DNA from: Candidatus Zipacnadia bacterium
Lineage (GTDB): Bacteria; Armatimonadota; Zipacnadia; Zipacnadales; UBA5352
Assembly: GCA_029821635.1 (NCBI GenBank)
Contig: JALGSW010000012.1
Span: 1 to 44,542, forward strand
Direction of reading: 5' to 3'
DNA: 44,542 nucleotides
In this document: in pieces, positions 27,383 through 35,612 of the stretch
Numbering within the stretch: position 1 is the first letter of the stretch
How the letters are laid out: each line of letters opens with the position of its first letter
The notes under the pieces: model-generated
Seen by the model: the letters and a program-made list of their open reading frames with translations, nothing else
Databases searched by the model: none
Told to the model about the DNA's origin: nothing
Program-made: the position numbers and the translations under genes

Positions 27383-28600
27383 ATGGATCACCGCGCGAGA
27401 GTACTGGACATCCGCAGCGCTTCGGGGATGCTGGCCGAGATGGCCGAGCTCGGCGTGCACACGGATGCGACGCAGTGGCTGGCAGCGAAGGCGCGCCTGC
27501 ATCCGGTGCGGCTTGAGGCCGTGTCGGGCCCCGCGGCGGCGCTGCTCAAGCAGGAGATGCTGGCGCTGGGTGGCGACTGCGCGGTGCATCGCCGGGTGGC
27601 GGACTTCGACGCCGACCCGCGGCCGGTGATCCTGCTCGGCGACCAGCGAACCTACGAGCGGCTGCTGGCGCGCGCAGCGTTGCAGCCGCACGGGCTGGAG
27701 GCGCTCGCCCTTGAGGCGATCGAGGCCGTGCTGGCGTGCGTTTCCGGGGGGGGCCGTGAGCTTGACTGCGCCGGCACCACGCTGCAGCTCGGGCCGCGCA
27801 CGCTGGTGATGGGCATCGTGAACGTCGCACCGGACTCCTTCTCCGGGGATGGGATCGCGGGCGACCTGGACGCGGCGGTCGAGCAGGCGCGCGGCTTCGT
27901 CGAGGCGGGCTGCGACATCCTCGACGTGGGCGGCGAGTCCACCCGGCCTGGCAACGAGGGCGTCTCCGTCGATGAGGAGCTTGAGCGCGTGCTGCCGGTG
28001 GTCGAGGCGCTGGCGGATGAGTTCGACGCGGTCGTCTCCATCGACACGAGCAAGCCGGAAGTGGCGGAGCTCGCGGCTGCGATGGGTGCGGGGCTGATCA
28101 ACGATGTCAACGGGCTGCGCGCGCCGGGGATGGCGGAAGTCGTGGCGGCGACCGGCGCGGCGGCGTGCGTCATGCACATGCAGGGCTCGCCGCGGGACAT
28201 GCAGCAGGCCCCCGTGTACGAGGACCTGATGGGGGAGATCTTTGACTTCCTCGCCGAGCGTATCGAGGTCGCGGAGGAGGCGGGCGTCGCGCGCGAGCGC
28301 CTACTCGTCGATCCGGGCTTCGGCTTCGGCAAGACGGTCGCGCACAATCTCACGATCCTCCGGCGGCTCCGCGAGCTGCGCAGCCTGGGATGCGGCGTAG
28401 CCATCGGCACCTCGCGCAAGTCCACGATCGGCACGGTGCTCGACGCGCCGGCCGAGGAGCGGCTGATGGGGACGGCCGCGACCTGCGCGGTGGCGATCGC
28501 CAACGGCGCCGACGTGATCCGCGTGCATGACGTGGCGGAGATGGCGCAGGTGGCGGAGATGACGGACGCGATCGTGCGCGGATGGCGTGAGGCCCCGTGA
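27383..28600 (+). CDS. folP: dihydropteroate synthase, long form
   Basis: DHPS joins p-aminobenzoate to dihydropterin pyrophosphate in folate synthesis and is the sulfonamide target. The TIM-barrel part starts at about 138 with GPRTLVMGIVNVAPDSFSGDG and continues with DVGGESTRPG, VSIDTSKPEV, INDVNG, MHMQGSP, DPGFGFGKT and GTSRKSTIG. All pterin and phosphate-binding motifs are present. The 405-aa length exceeds the usual ~280 because of a ~130-aa N-terminal extension (with LLKQEMLALGGDCAVHR) that is known from other long-form DHPS proteins. ATG 27383 follows a good promoter, and its stop overlaps the next start (fthC) by 4 nt, so the two are translationally coupled. Confidence 0.94.
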   Translation: MDHRARVLDIRSASGMLAEMAELGVHTDATQWLAAKARLHPVRLEAVSGPAAALLKQEMLALGGDCAVHRRVADFDADPRPVILLGDQRTYERLLARAALQPHGLEALALEAIEAVLACVSGGGRELDCAGTTLQLGPRTLVMGIVNVAPDSFSGDGIAGDLDAAVEQARGFVEAGCDILDVGGESTRPGNEGVSVDEELERVLPVVEALADEFDAVVSIDTSKPEVAELAAAMGAGLINDVNGLRAPGMAEVVAATGAAACVMHMQGSPRDMQQAPVYEDLMGEIFDFLAERIEVAEEAGVARERLLVDPGFGFGKTVAHNLTILRRLRELRSLGCGVAIGTSRKSTIGTVLDAPAEERLMGTAATCAVAIANGADVIRVHDVAEMAQVAEMTDAIVRGWREAP

Positions 28601-29202
28601 AGGTCGCGGCGGAGAAGGCGGCGTTGCGTCGCCTGATGCGCAGGCGGCGCGATGCGCTCGTCGATGGCCGGCAGGAGCTGGCCAGCGAGGCGATCGCGCG
28701 GCGGGTGATGGCGCTGGGCTCGTACCGGCGCGCGCGTGCCCGGCTGCTCTTCCGCAGCTTCGGCAGCGAGGTGCTGACCGACCGGCTGATCGGCGACACG
28801 CTGCGGTCGAGTGCGGAGCTGGTGCTGCCGCGGGTGAAGGGCCTTGAGGAGGCACTGGCCCTACATGCCGTCGGCGACCCCGAGCGCGATCTCGCTCCCG
28901 GGTGCTTCGGCATCGATGAGCCGATCCGCGATCGCTGCCCCGACCGGTCGATCTACGACGTGGACTTCGTGCTGGTTCCAGGCCTCGCGTTCGACCGGCA
29001 GGGCGGGCGCCTCGGCTACGGCGGCGGGTTCTTCGACTACCTCCTGAACGTGCGCACCGACCTCGTGGAGAGCGGTGCCGTGGTTGCGGTGGCCTACTCA
29101 TTGCAGATCGTCGATGGGGTGCCGCAGGAGGGCTGGGACGTTCAGGTGCCGTTGATCGCCACCGAGGGCGAACTCATAGACACGCGGGACAGGAGCGTCT
29201 GA
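28597..29202 (+). CDS. 5-formyltetrahydrofolate cyclo-ligase
   Basis: This enzyme converts 5-formyl-THF plus ATP to 5,10-methenyl-THF, rescuing the stored folate. It has 201 aa, a normal length. Family motifs are the N-terminal KAALRRLMRRRRDAL (phosphate-binding basic helix), the central FDRQGGRLGYGGGFFDYLL loop at about 133-151 and the C-terminal VAVAYSLQIVDGVPQEGWDVQV. The GTG start at 28597 lies inside the folP stop (GTGA overlap), a firm sign of a folate operon. Five nucleotides after its stop comes the lyase gene, so that too may be co-transcribed. Confidence 0.92.
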   Translation: MKVAAEKAALRRLMRRRRDALVDGRQELASEAIARRVMALGSYRRARARLLFRSFGSEVLTDRLIGDTLRSSAELVLPRVKGLEEALALHAVGDPERDLAPGCFGIDEPIRDRCPDRSIYDVDFVLVPGLAFDRQGGRLGYGGGFFDYLLNVRTDLVESGAVVAVAYSLQIVDGVPQEGWDVQVPLIATEGELIDTRDRSV

Positions 29203-29207
29203 TCGCG

Positions 29208-30347
29208 ATGGCAGTTGGCGATGTCTTCGATGCGCAGATCGAGGAGTTGACGGACCCGCAGACCGGCGCGCTGGTGCGCAGGCTCACGGGCGACGGGTCG
29301 GACAACGCGCACCTCTACTTCACCTCGACGTCCTTCCTGGGCGACGGCTCGGAGCGGCTGATCATCAGCTCGGACCGCGTCGGGCAGCGCGCCTACTTCC
29401 TGCTCGACATCGCCGAGGCGAAGATGGTGCAGGTGACGGAGGCGTCGGACACTCCCTTCTCAAACGCATGCCTCGACCCGGGAGGGCGGTTGTTCGCGTT
29501 CCGCGGCAGCGCGCTGATGTCGATCGACCTTGAGAGCTTCAGCGCCGAGGAGCTCTACCACGTCCCGGAGGGCTTCACTCCGGCGCTGCCGACGTGCACG
29601 GCCGACGGCGCCCACGTGGCCTTCGCCTACCGGGAGGCCCTGCAGGTGAGTACGGAGACGGGGCGGATCTACTCGACGATGGCCGAGCGCTACTACCAGC
29701 GCCCCACCTCGCTCGTGATCCGCGTGGAGACCGACAGCGGCGCGGCGCAGGCTGCGTGGGGTGAGTGCAACTGGATATCCCACGTGTGCATCCACCCGAC
29801 GAACCCGGACCTGATCCTCTTCTGCCACGAGGGTGGCTCGAACGTCGCGCAGCGCATGTGGACGATCGACCTGGGCGATCCGCAGCCTCGCCAGGCGAAG
29901 CCGCTGTTCCGCCAGCACTTCAGCGAAAGCTGCTGCCACGAGTACTTTACGCGTGGCGGCGAGGTGGGCTTCCAGGCCAACGTATCGCATGAGGGCCATG
30001 TTGACGGCTACAACTGCTTCGTGCGCGCGGATGGCACCTGGCTGCGCCAGTTCCTCCTGCCGGGCGCGCGGCCGGGGCACATCCAGTCGAACTCAGACAA
30101 CACGCTCATCATCGGCGACTGCGGCTGCCTGTCGCCTGACGATCCCGAGGGTCGCGCCTACATGTCGCTGATCCGCCATGAGAACGGGCGTGGCGTGGTG
30201 ACGCGGCTGTGCCGCCACGACACCTCGTGGACCACGCAGATCTCGCACCCGCACCCGATCTTCAGCCCCGACGACCGCTGGGCGCTGTACGCGTCGGACG
30301 CGGGCGGGGCGTGCAACGTGTACATGGCCGACGCGACGAGCCTCTGA
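29208..30347 (+). CDS. oligogalacturonate lyase (PL22 family)
   Basis: This beta-propeller lyase cleaves short oligogalacturonates from pectin by beta-elimination, releasing 5-keto-4-deoxyuronate. The 379 aa match the family length (~388). Diagnostic stretches are TGDGSDNAHLYFTSTSF, WISHVCIHPTNPDLILFCHEG, CCHEYFTRGGEVGF and HPHPIFSPDDRWALYASD. Q344, H347 and H349 form the Q-x-x-H-x-H metal site known from the Yersinia enzyme (Q350/H353/H355, recalled from memory). H244, H291 and R216 sit where other active-site residues are expected. No signal peptide, so it acts in the cytoplasm on imported oligomers. It lies 5 nt after the folate enzyme gene, an unusual partner. Its SD (GGAG) is distant, so expression may depend on coupling. 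Confidence 0.88.
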   Translation: MAVGDVFDAQIEELTDPQTGALVRRLTGDGSDNAHLYFTSTSFLGDGSERLIISSDRVGQRAYFLLDIAEAKMVQVTEASDTPFSNACLDPGGRLFAFRGSALMSIDLESFSAEELYHVPEGFTPALPTCTADGAHVAFAYREALQVSTETGRIYSTMAERYYQRPTSLVIRVETDSGAAQAAWGECNWISHVCIHPTNPDLILFCHEGGSNVAQRMWTIDLGDPQPRQAKPLFRQHFSESCCHEYFTRGGEVGFQANVSHEGHVDGYNCFVRADGTWLRQFLLPGARPGHIQSNSDNTLIIGDCGCLSPDDPEGRAYMSLIRHENGRGVVTRLCRHDTSWTTQISHPHPIFSPDDRWALYASDAGGACNVYMADATSL

Positions 30348-30355
30348 GCGGGCGA

Positions 30356-31267
30356 TCAGAACGCGGCGATCTTGCGGAAGAGGTCGCCGAAGATCGCGTT
30401 GCGGTCGCAGCCGATGGCCTCGCGCATCAGGTGCCGGCGGCTGTCGAGCGACCAGGTAACGCGGTCGGTGAGCAGCGGCGCGTGCGTGACGACGGTCGGC
30501 ACCCACGCGCTGTCGATCAGCCACGCGACGGCCGAGAGGTCCCAGAGGACCTTGGCGCGCGCGAAGTGATCGTCGGCGTAGTCCTGGAAGATCGCGAAGA
30601 GGTAGTCGCCGAGGGCGTTGTGCCCGGTGATGTGCGCGTCGAGCTCGGGGAGCGTCGTGGTCAGGTGCTCGGCGACGTTCTTGCAGGGGATGTGCACGAA
30701 GGGCACGCCGCTGTCGAGGATCACGCGCGCGGCGTGCAGGTCCTGCTGGAGGTTGTACTCGCGGGCGGTGTGCCAGCCGTGGGGCTGCCCACCGAGCCAG
30801 ACGACGACGATGCGCTCGACGATCTCCGGGCACGTGAGGATCGCGGAGGCGATGTTGGTGATCGCGCCGATGGGGACGACGTAGAGCGGGTCCTCGCGCG
30901 AGGCCATCGCGCGCTCGACGAGGTCATCCACCGCGGGACTGGGGACCGGTTCGTCGGCTGCGGGGAGGTAGCTGCGGGAGCCCTTCAGGGCGAAGCCGTC
31001 GGGTGAGCGATCCATCCGCTCGAGGACCCTCACGATCTCCTCGTAGCTCTGCTCCATCCCATCTTCCGGCCTCACGCGCCTGTTGCTGAAGGGCGCGGCG
31101 TAGACGGCCTCGACGGAAAGGCGCTCTTCGGAGAGAAGCGCGTAGGCGAGCGCGAACTGGTCGTCAATCTCGTTGTACGTGTCGGTGTCGAGGACCATCG
31201 TGACGCGAGCGGTTGGCGGCTCGAGGCGGCTCAGGCGCGTGCAATCATCGAGCATCGGGAAGCTCAT
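30356..31267 (-). CDS. inosine-uridine-type nucleoside hydrolase
   Basis: The enzyme hydrolyses the N-glycosidic bond of ribonucleosides for salvage. It has 303 aa. The calcium-binding Asp cluster is near the N-terminus: D27, D29, D35 and D36 in VLDTDTYNEIDDQFAL. This differs from the usual DTDPGxDD by a few extra residues but is typical of one IUNH subgroup. Further family stretches are VVPIGAITNIASAIL, VVWLGGQPHGW and AKVLWDLSAVAWLID. The start at 31267 has an SD-like TGGAGG six nucleotides upstream. It points away from the HPS-RraA operon and converges with the lyase gene (8 nt between ends). Substrate preference is unknown. Confidence 0.85.
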   Translation of the reverse strand: MSFPMLDDCTRLSRLEPPTARVTMVLDTDTYNEIDDQFALAYALLSEERLSVEAVYAAPFSNRRVRPEDGMEQSYEEIVRVLERMDRSPDGFALKGSRSYLPAADEPVPSPAVDDLVERAMASREDPLYVVPIGAITNIASAILTCPEIVERIVVVWLGGQPHGWHTAREYNLQQDLHAARVILDSGVPFVHIPCKNVAEHLTTTLPELDAHITGHNALGDYLFAIFQDYADDHFARAKVLWDLSAVAWLIDSAWVPTVVTHAPLLTDRVTWSLDSRRHLMREAIGCDRNAIFGDLFRKIAAF

Positions 31268-31423
31268 GATGACCTCCAGGTATCGGGCGCGACTGGTGTG
31301 CTGCACGGTCAGTTCGCCGGGGAGGCGCCGGGACCTGTCGGGCTCGCGGGGTTCTGGCCTCGCCCGGGACTCGTCGGTGGGCAGGTCTGACGAAGTCCGG
31401 TGGAGTGGCCTGCGCTCGTGTGA

Positions 31424-31429
31424 TAGAAT
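31424..31429 (+). promoter_or_regulatory. -10 element of the HPS-RraA operon
   Basis: TAGAAT preceded by TGTGA makes a good -10, the same hexamer as at 7968 and 44040. The -35 (TGGAGT, 17 nt upstream) is poor. The leader to GTG 31506 is about 70 nt. The divergent 31268-31505 region contains no other clear signal. Confidence 0.45.
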
Positions 31430-31505
31430 GAGGCGGTTGAGCAAGTGATTCCAGCGCGGTCCGTGTGGCCGCGGATTGATTGTGACAATGAGAGGAGCGG
31501 TCCAA

Positions 31506-32849
31506 GTGTCAGAGGGACCGGTTCTGCAGGTGGCGCTTGATTTCGTGAACCTGGCGCAGGCCATGCGGGCGGCCGAGGAGGCCGTGGCGGGTGGCGCAAC
31601 GTGGGTGGAGGCCGGAACGCCGCTGATCAAGAGCGAGGGGATGGTCGCGGTGCGGGCGTTGCGGCAGCGCTTCCCCGATCTCACGGTCGTGGCGGACCTG
31701 AAGATCATGGACGCGGGGCGGACCGAGGTCGAGGTCGCGGCGAAGGCCGGGGCCGACGTGGTGACCGTGCTGGGCGCGGCCTCGGATGAGACGATCTCCG
31801 AGTGCGTCGAGGCCGGACAGAGCTACGACGCGCTGGTGCAGGTGGACCTGATCGGCTGCGATGATCAGCCCACGCGCGCGCGGCTGGCGCAGGAGCTTGG
31901 CGCGGCGATCGTGGGCATTCACACCGCGATCGACGAGCAGATGGTGGGCGCTTCGCCCATGGACGTGATCGGCGCGGTGCGCGAGGTGGTGCAGATCCGG
32001 CTCGCGGTCGCGGGCGGGATCAACTCGGAGACCGCTCCGGAGGCCATCAAGGCCGGCGCGGACATCGTGATCGTCGGCGGCGCGATCATCAAGGCGCCGG
32101 ATGCGACCGAGGCGGCGCGCAGGATCGTCGAGGCGATCCGCTCGGGCGAGGCGATCGAGACCGAGCTGTTCAAGCGCGGCGGCGAGGAGCAGCTTCGGGA
32201 GATATTCGAGCGCTGCTCGGCGGCAAACATCTCCGACGCGATGCATCGACGCGGGCTGGTCCCGGGGATCTTCCCCGTGCGGCCGGGGCTCAAGGCCGTC
32301 GGACCGGCGCTGACCGTCTGGACGTATCCGGGCGACTGGGCGAAGCCGGTGGAGGCGATCGACCAGGCCGACGAAGGCGCGGTGCTGATGATCGACGTGC
32401 GCGGCGAGAGCCCGGCCGTCTGGGGCGAGGAGGCGACGAAGAGCTGCGTCTCGCGCAACCTCGGCGGCGTGGTGATCCACGGGGCGATGCGTGACACGCG
32501 GGAGATCGGCGAACTCGGCTTCCCGGCGTTCTGCGCGTTGCGCACACCGTCGGCGGGCGAGCCGAAGGGCATGGGGATGATCGGCGTTCCGCTGAAGATC
32601 GGCGAGACGACGATCCGCACCGGCGATTGGATCATCGCGGATGACGACGGCGTGATCGCGGTGCCGCACGAGCAGGCCGTGGCGATCGCCAACCGCGCGC
32701 AGTCGGTCTTCGAGCGCGAGCAGCGGGAGAAGGGTGAGATCGAGGCCGGGCGGACGCTCGGTGAGATCGCCGAGCTGAGGCGGTGGGAGGCGGAGGGCGG
32801 CGTCACCGGCTTCGAGGCGCACGGGCCGGAGGGCGAGCGCGGTGAGTGA
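31506..32849 (+). CDS. 3-hexulose-6-phosphate synthase domain fused to an RraA-family domain
   Basis: The 447-aa protein has two enzyme domains. Residues 1-210 are an OMPDC-superfamily barrel most like HPS, which condenses formaldehyde with ribulose-5-phosphate (or the reverse), with ADLKIMDAG (D64, K66, D69), VTVLGAASDETI and VAGGINSETAPEA. Residues 225-425 are an RraA/HMG-aldolase-like domain with NLGGVVIHGAMRDTREIGELGFPAF (R329, D330), known for oxaloacetate decarboxylase or 4-hydroxy-4-methyl-2-oxoglutarate aldolase activity. HPS-RraA fusions are known in other bacteria and archaea. I start at GTG 31506, 8 nt after AGAGGAG; an ATG at 31488 lacks an SD. There is no phosphohexuloisomerase in the window, so the ribulose-monophosphate pathway is not completed here. 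The first gene of a tight operon; overlap with the next start is 8 nt. Confidence 0.88.
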   Translation: MSEGPVLQVALDFVNLAQAMRAAEEAVAGGATWVEAGTPLIKSEGMVAVRALRQRFPDLTVVADLKIMDAGRTEVEVAAKAGADVVTVLGAASDETISECVEAGQSYDALVQVDLIGCDDQPTRARLAQELGAAIVGIHTAIDEQMVGASPMDVIGAVREVVQIRLAVAGGINSETAPEAIKAGADIVIVGGAIIKAPDATEAARRIVEAIRSGEAIETELFKRGGEEQLREIFERCSAANISDAMHRRGLVPGIFPVRPGLKAVGPALTVWTYPGDWAKPVEAIDQADEGAVLMIDVRGESPAVWGEEATKSCVSRNLGGVVIHGAMRDTREIGELGFPAFCALRTPSAGEPKGMGMIGVPLKIGETTIRTGDWIIADDDGVIAVPHEQAVAIANRAQSVFEREQREKGEIEAGRTLGEIAELRRWEAEGGVTGFEAHGPEGERGE

Positions 32850-33783
32850 CAGCACGGGAGCGCCCGTGGACGTGCTGGTGGTCGGGCCCGGCGCGATGGG
32901 CTGTCTGCATGCGGCGATGCTGGCCGAGGCGGGCGTGCGGACGGGGCTGCTGGACCATCGCCCTGAGCGCGCCGCGCGCATCGACGAGCAGGGGATCATT
33001 CTCGAGCGTGACGGCGAGCAGCGGACGGTGCGCGTGCGCTGCAGCGCCGATGCGGCTCAGTTCGCCCCCGCCCGGCTCACGTTGGTGCTGGTGAAGGCCT
33101 ACGACACCGAGGAAGCCGCGCGCCACGCGTTGCCCGCGATCGGCGATGGCGGCAGCGTACTGACGTTGCAGAACGGGCTGGGCAATTACGAGCGCATCGC
33201 GGAGTTCGTGCCGGCCGAGCGGGTGCTGGCGGGGACGACGACCGCGGGCGCGACGCTGCTCGGCGAAGGTCATGTGCGGGAGGCGGGGCAGGGCTTCGTG
33301 CGCTACGGATCGCCGACCGGCAACTTCCGCCGGGCGCGGGAGACGGGGAGCTTCCTGCGCGCCGCGGGCATCGACTGCGAGCCGGCGTCGTCCGTGGACG
33401 ACGTGCTCTGGTCAAAGGCAATCGTGAACGCCGCCGTCAACCCGCTCACGGCGCTCACCGGCCTGCCCAACGGGCGGCTGGTGGAGATCGACGCGCTGCG
33501 TCAGTTGATGCGCGCGGTGGTCGAGGAGGTCGCGGACGTCGCGCGCATGTCGGGGGCGTTCGTTCAGGAGGGGATCGTGCGCGTGGTCGAGGCGATCTGC
33601 GCGGAGACCGCGCAGAACCGCTCGTCGATGCTGCAGGACATCAGCGCGGGGCGGCGGACGGAGATCGACTTCATCAACGGGGAGATCGCGCGGCGTGCTG
33701 AGGCCCAGGGGCTGGACGCGCCGCTGTGCAGGATGCTGACCGCGCTGGTGAAGGGCCGGGAGGAGGCAGCGAGCGAGGCATGA
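32842..33783 (+). CDS. ketopantoate-reductase-like NADPH dehydrogenase
   Basis: The 313-aa protein belongs to the ketopantoate reductase (PanE/ApbA) family, which reduces 2-dehydropantoate for pantothenate and coenzyme A. The Rossmann motif is VGPGAMG (15-20), the catalytic Lys is K192 in DVLWSKAIVNAAVNPLTAL, and the helical C-terminal domain ends with SSMLQDISAGRRTEIDFINGEI. Start GTG 32842 overlaps HPS-RraA by 8 nt and its stop overlaps the methyltransferase start by 4 nt, so it is part of that operon. The pathway context is not pantothenate (no panB or panC here), so it may reduce another 2-keto acid. That is inference. Confidence 0.88.
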   Translation: MSDSTGAPVDVLVVGPGAMGCLHAAMLAEAGVRTGLLDHRPERAARIDEQGIILERDGEQRTVRVRCSADAAQFAPARLTLVLVKAYDTEEAARHALPAIGDGGSVLTLQNGLGNYERIAEFVPAERVLAGTTTAGATLLGEGHVREAGQGFVRYGSPTGNFRRARETGSFLRAAGIDCEPASSVDDVLWSKAIVNAAVNPLTALTGLPNGRLVEIDALRQLMRAVVEEVADVARMSGAFVQEGIVRVVEAICAETAQNRSSMLQDISAGRRTEIDFINGEIARRAEAQGLDAPLCRMLTALVKGREEAASEA

Positions 33784-34577
33784 TCGTCATTGGTGAGCTC
33801 ATCAACGGGACGCGCGAGCCGGTGCGCAAGGCGGTGCTGGCGCGCGACGCGGCGGCCATCGCGGAGCTGGCCGTGCGGCAGGCTGAGGCGGGGGCCGACT
33901 ACCTCGACTGCAACGTGGGGACGGTCGGCGCGGCCGAGGCCGAGCAGATGGCGTGGCTGGTGCGCGAGGTCGCGGGCGCGGTGGAGGTGCCGGTGTGCAT
34001 TGACACCGCGAACCCGGAGGCGATGCGCGCGGGCCTCGATGCGTATGAGGGCGAGGGGCGGCCGATCTGCAATTCCATCACGCTTGAGCGCGAGCGCCTC
34101 GCGACCTTCCTGCCGATCATCGCGCAGCGGGAGGTGCGCGTGGTGGCGCTGGTGATGAGCGACGCGGGTGTGCCGCAGGGCGTGCAGGGGCGCGTGGATG
34201 CGGCCACGCAACTCGTGGCGGAGCTTGCGGACGCCGGGGTGGCCGCTGAGGACGTGTTCGTCGATCCGGTGGTGACGCCGCTGAGCGTCGATCCGGAGGG
34301 CGCGCGCATTGCGATGGACGCGATTCGCGAGATCACCGTGGCGCTCCCCGGTGTGCACACGGTCTGCGGCGTGAGCAATGTCTCCTACGGTCTGCCGCAG
34401 CGGACGCTGCTCAACCAGGTCTTCGTGTGCCAGGCGATCGCCGCCGGGCTCGACAGCGCGATCGTCGATCCCCTCGACCAGCGCATCATGTCAAGCGTGT
34501 ACGCGGCCGAGGCGCTGGCGGGGCGGGATGAGTGGTGCGCGGCCTACCTGCGGGCGTTCCGGCGCGGGGCGCTCTGA
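33780..34577 (+). CDS. pterin-binding-domain methyltransferase (MeTr-like)
   Basis: The 265-aa TIM-barrel protein has the pterin-binding fold shared by DHPS and the methyltetrahydrofolate:corrinoid methyltransferases such as AcsE. Characteristic pieces are IGELINGTREPVR, AGADYLDCNVGTVG, VPVCIDTANPEAMRAGL, NSITLE, VDPVVTPLSV and VCGVSNVSYGLP, the last typical of the MeTr group. ATG 33780 overlaps the previous stop (ATGA) and 33726 is not needed as a start. No cobalamin-binding corrinoid protein or reductase is encoded near it, so the methyl acceptor is unknown. A second pterin-fold protein after folP, and close to an HPS domain, suggests a one-carbon role. It could also use a different pterin. 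Confidence 0.8.
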   Translation: MIVIGELINGTREPVRKAVLARDAAAIAELAVRQAEAGADYLDCNVGTVGAAEAEQMAWLVREVAGAVEVPVCIDTANPEAMRAGLDAYEGEGRPICNSITLERERLATFLPIIAQREVRVVALVMSDAGVPQGVQGRVDAATQLVAELADAGVAAEDVFVDPVVTPLSVDPEGARIAMDAIREITVALPGVHTVCGVSNVSYGLPQRTLLNQVFVCQAIAAGLDSAIVDPLDQRIMSSVYAAEALAGRDEWCAAYLRAFRRGAL

Positions 34578-34601
34578 CCCCGACGGGCTGAGGTGCCCCC
34601 C

Positions 34602-35612
34602 ATGAAAGCGGCCATCTTCCGAGGCAACTGCGAAATCAGCATCGAGGAGCGGCCCGACCCGCGGACTGAAGCGGCGGACGAGTGCCTCGTGCGCGTGATG
34701 GCCTGCGGCATCTGCGGCAGTGACGTCCACCCCTACGCCTCCGCCAGCCCTCCGGACGCGGTCATGGGTCACGAGGCCGTCGGCGAGGTGCTGGAGGTGG
34801 GGGAGGGCGTGACGCGGGTGCGTCCCGGCGACCGCGTGGCCGTCTACGCGGTCTCAGGTTGCGGCGAGTGCGCGAACTGCCGGCGCGGACGGATCACCTG
34901 GTGCGAAGACCAGCGTGGCTCAGTCAACGGCGGCTTCGGCGAGCTGCTCGTGGCGCCCGAGCGGAACCTGCTGCGACTGCCCGTGTGGATTGACTGGATG
35001 CGCGCCTGCCTGCTGACCGACGTGCTGGGCACGCCGATGAAGGCGATCCGCACCGCGGGCGTGGGTGAGGGCGACACGCTCGTTGTGCTCGGCTGCGGGC
35101 CAATCGGCCTGGGAGCGGTGCAAGTCGGCGTTGCGCGCGGCGCGCGCGTGATGGCCGTCGATCCGCTGGAGTACCGCCTGGCGCTCGCGCGGAAGCTCGG
35201 AGCGGAGGCCGTCTGCAGCCCCGACAAGGAAAGCACGGTCGATGCGGCGAAACGCTGGTCCGGACCTGGCGCGGACTTCGCGCTCGACTGCACGGGTGCG
35301 GAGGGCATGGCGCTGACCGCGCTCGACAGCCTGCGGCCGGGCGGGACAGCGATCTGCGTCGGCCGCAACATGCGGATGGAGTTCAGCCCGTGGACGCACA
35401 TCATCCGCCGGGACGTGAAACTGGGCGGAAGCTGGTACCTGCACTACGAGGACTTCGACGAGTTGCTGCGCCTGTGCAGGGCGGGGCAGCTCGACGCGCT
35501 GCCGCTGATCACGCACCGGGTGCCGCTGGAGGAGATCGCGCGGGGCTTCGAGCTTTTCTCGAGGCATGAGGACGGGGCTGTGAAAGTTGTCGTGCTGATG
35601 GGCCTGAGGTGA
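34602..35612 (+). CDS. zinc-dependent medium-chain alcohol dehydrogenase
   Basis: The 336-aa protein is an MDR-family, NAD(P)-dependent alcohol or polyol dehydrogenase. Catalytic zinc ligands are C35 in MACGICGSDVHP and the GHE motif in MGHEAVGEV. The structural zinc site is GCGECANCRRGRITWCEDQ (four Cys). The nucleotide-binding motif is VLGCGPIGLGAVQV. ATG 34602 has GAGGTG upstream. Sorbitol, threonine or galactitol dehydrogenase relatives are possible; the substrate is not clear. It follows the methyltransferase by 24 nt and its stop overlaps the next start by 1 nt (TGATG). Confidence 0.88.
   Translation: MKAAIFRGNCEISIEERPDPRTEAADECLVRVMACGICGSDVHPYASASPPDAVMGHEAVGEVLEVGEGVTRVRPGDRVAVYAVSGCGECANCRRGRITWCEDQRGSVNGGFGELLVAPERNLLRLPVWIDWMRACLLTDVLGTPMKAIRTAGVGEGDTLVVLGCGPIGLGAVQVGVARGARVMAVDPLEYRLALARKLGAEAVCSPDKESTVDAAKRWSGPGADFALDCTGAEGMALTALDSLRPGGTAICVGRNMRMEFSPWTHIIRRDVKLGGSWYLHYEDFDELLRLCRAGQLDALPLITHRVPLEEIARGFELFSRHEDGAVKVVVLMGLR

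Noticed and set aside
26339-28177. 612-aa frame reading the esterase together with sequence opposite folP
   Set aside because: The esterase proper starts at 27232 with a good SD. The upstream part is antisense to folP and its promoter.
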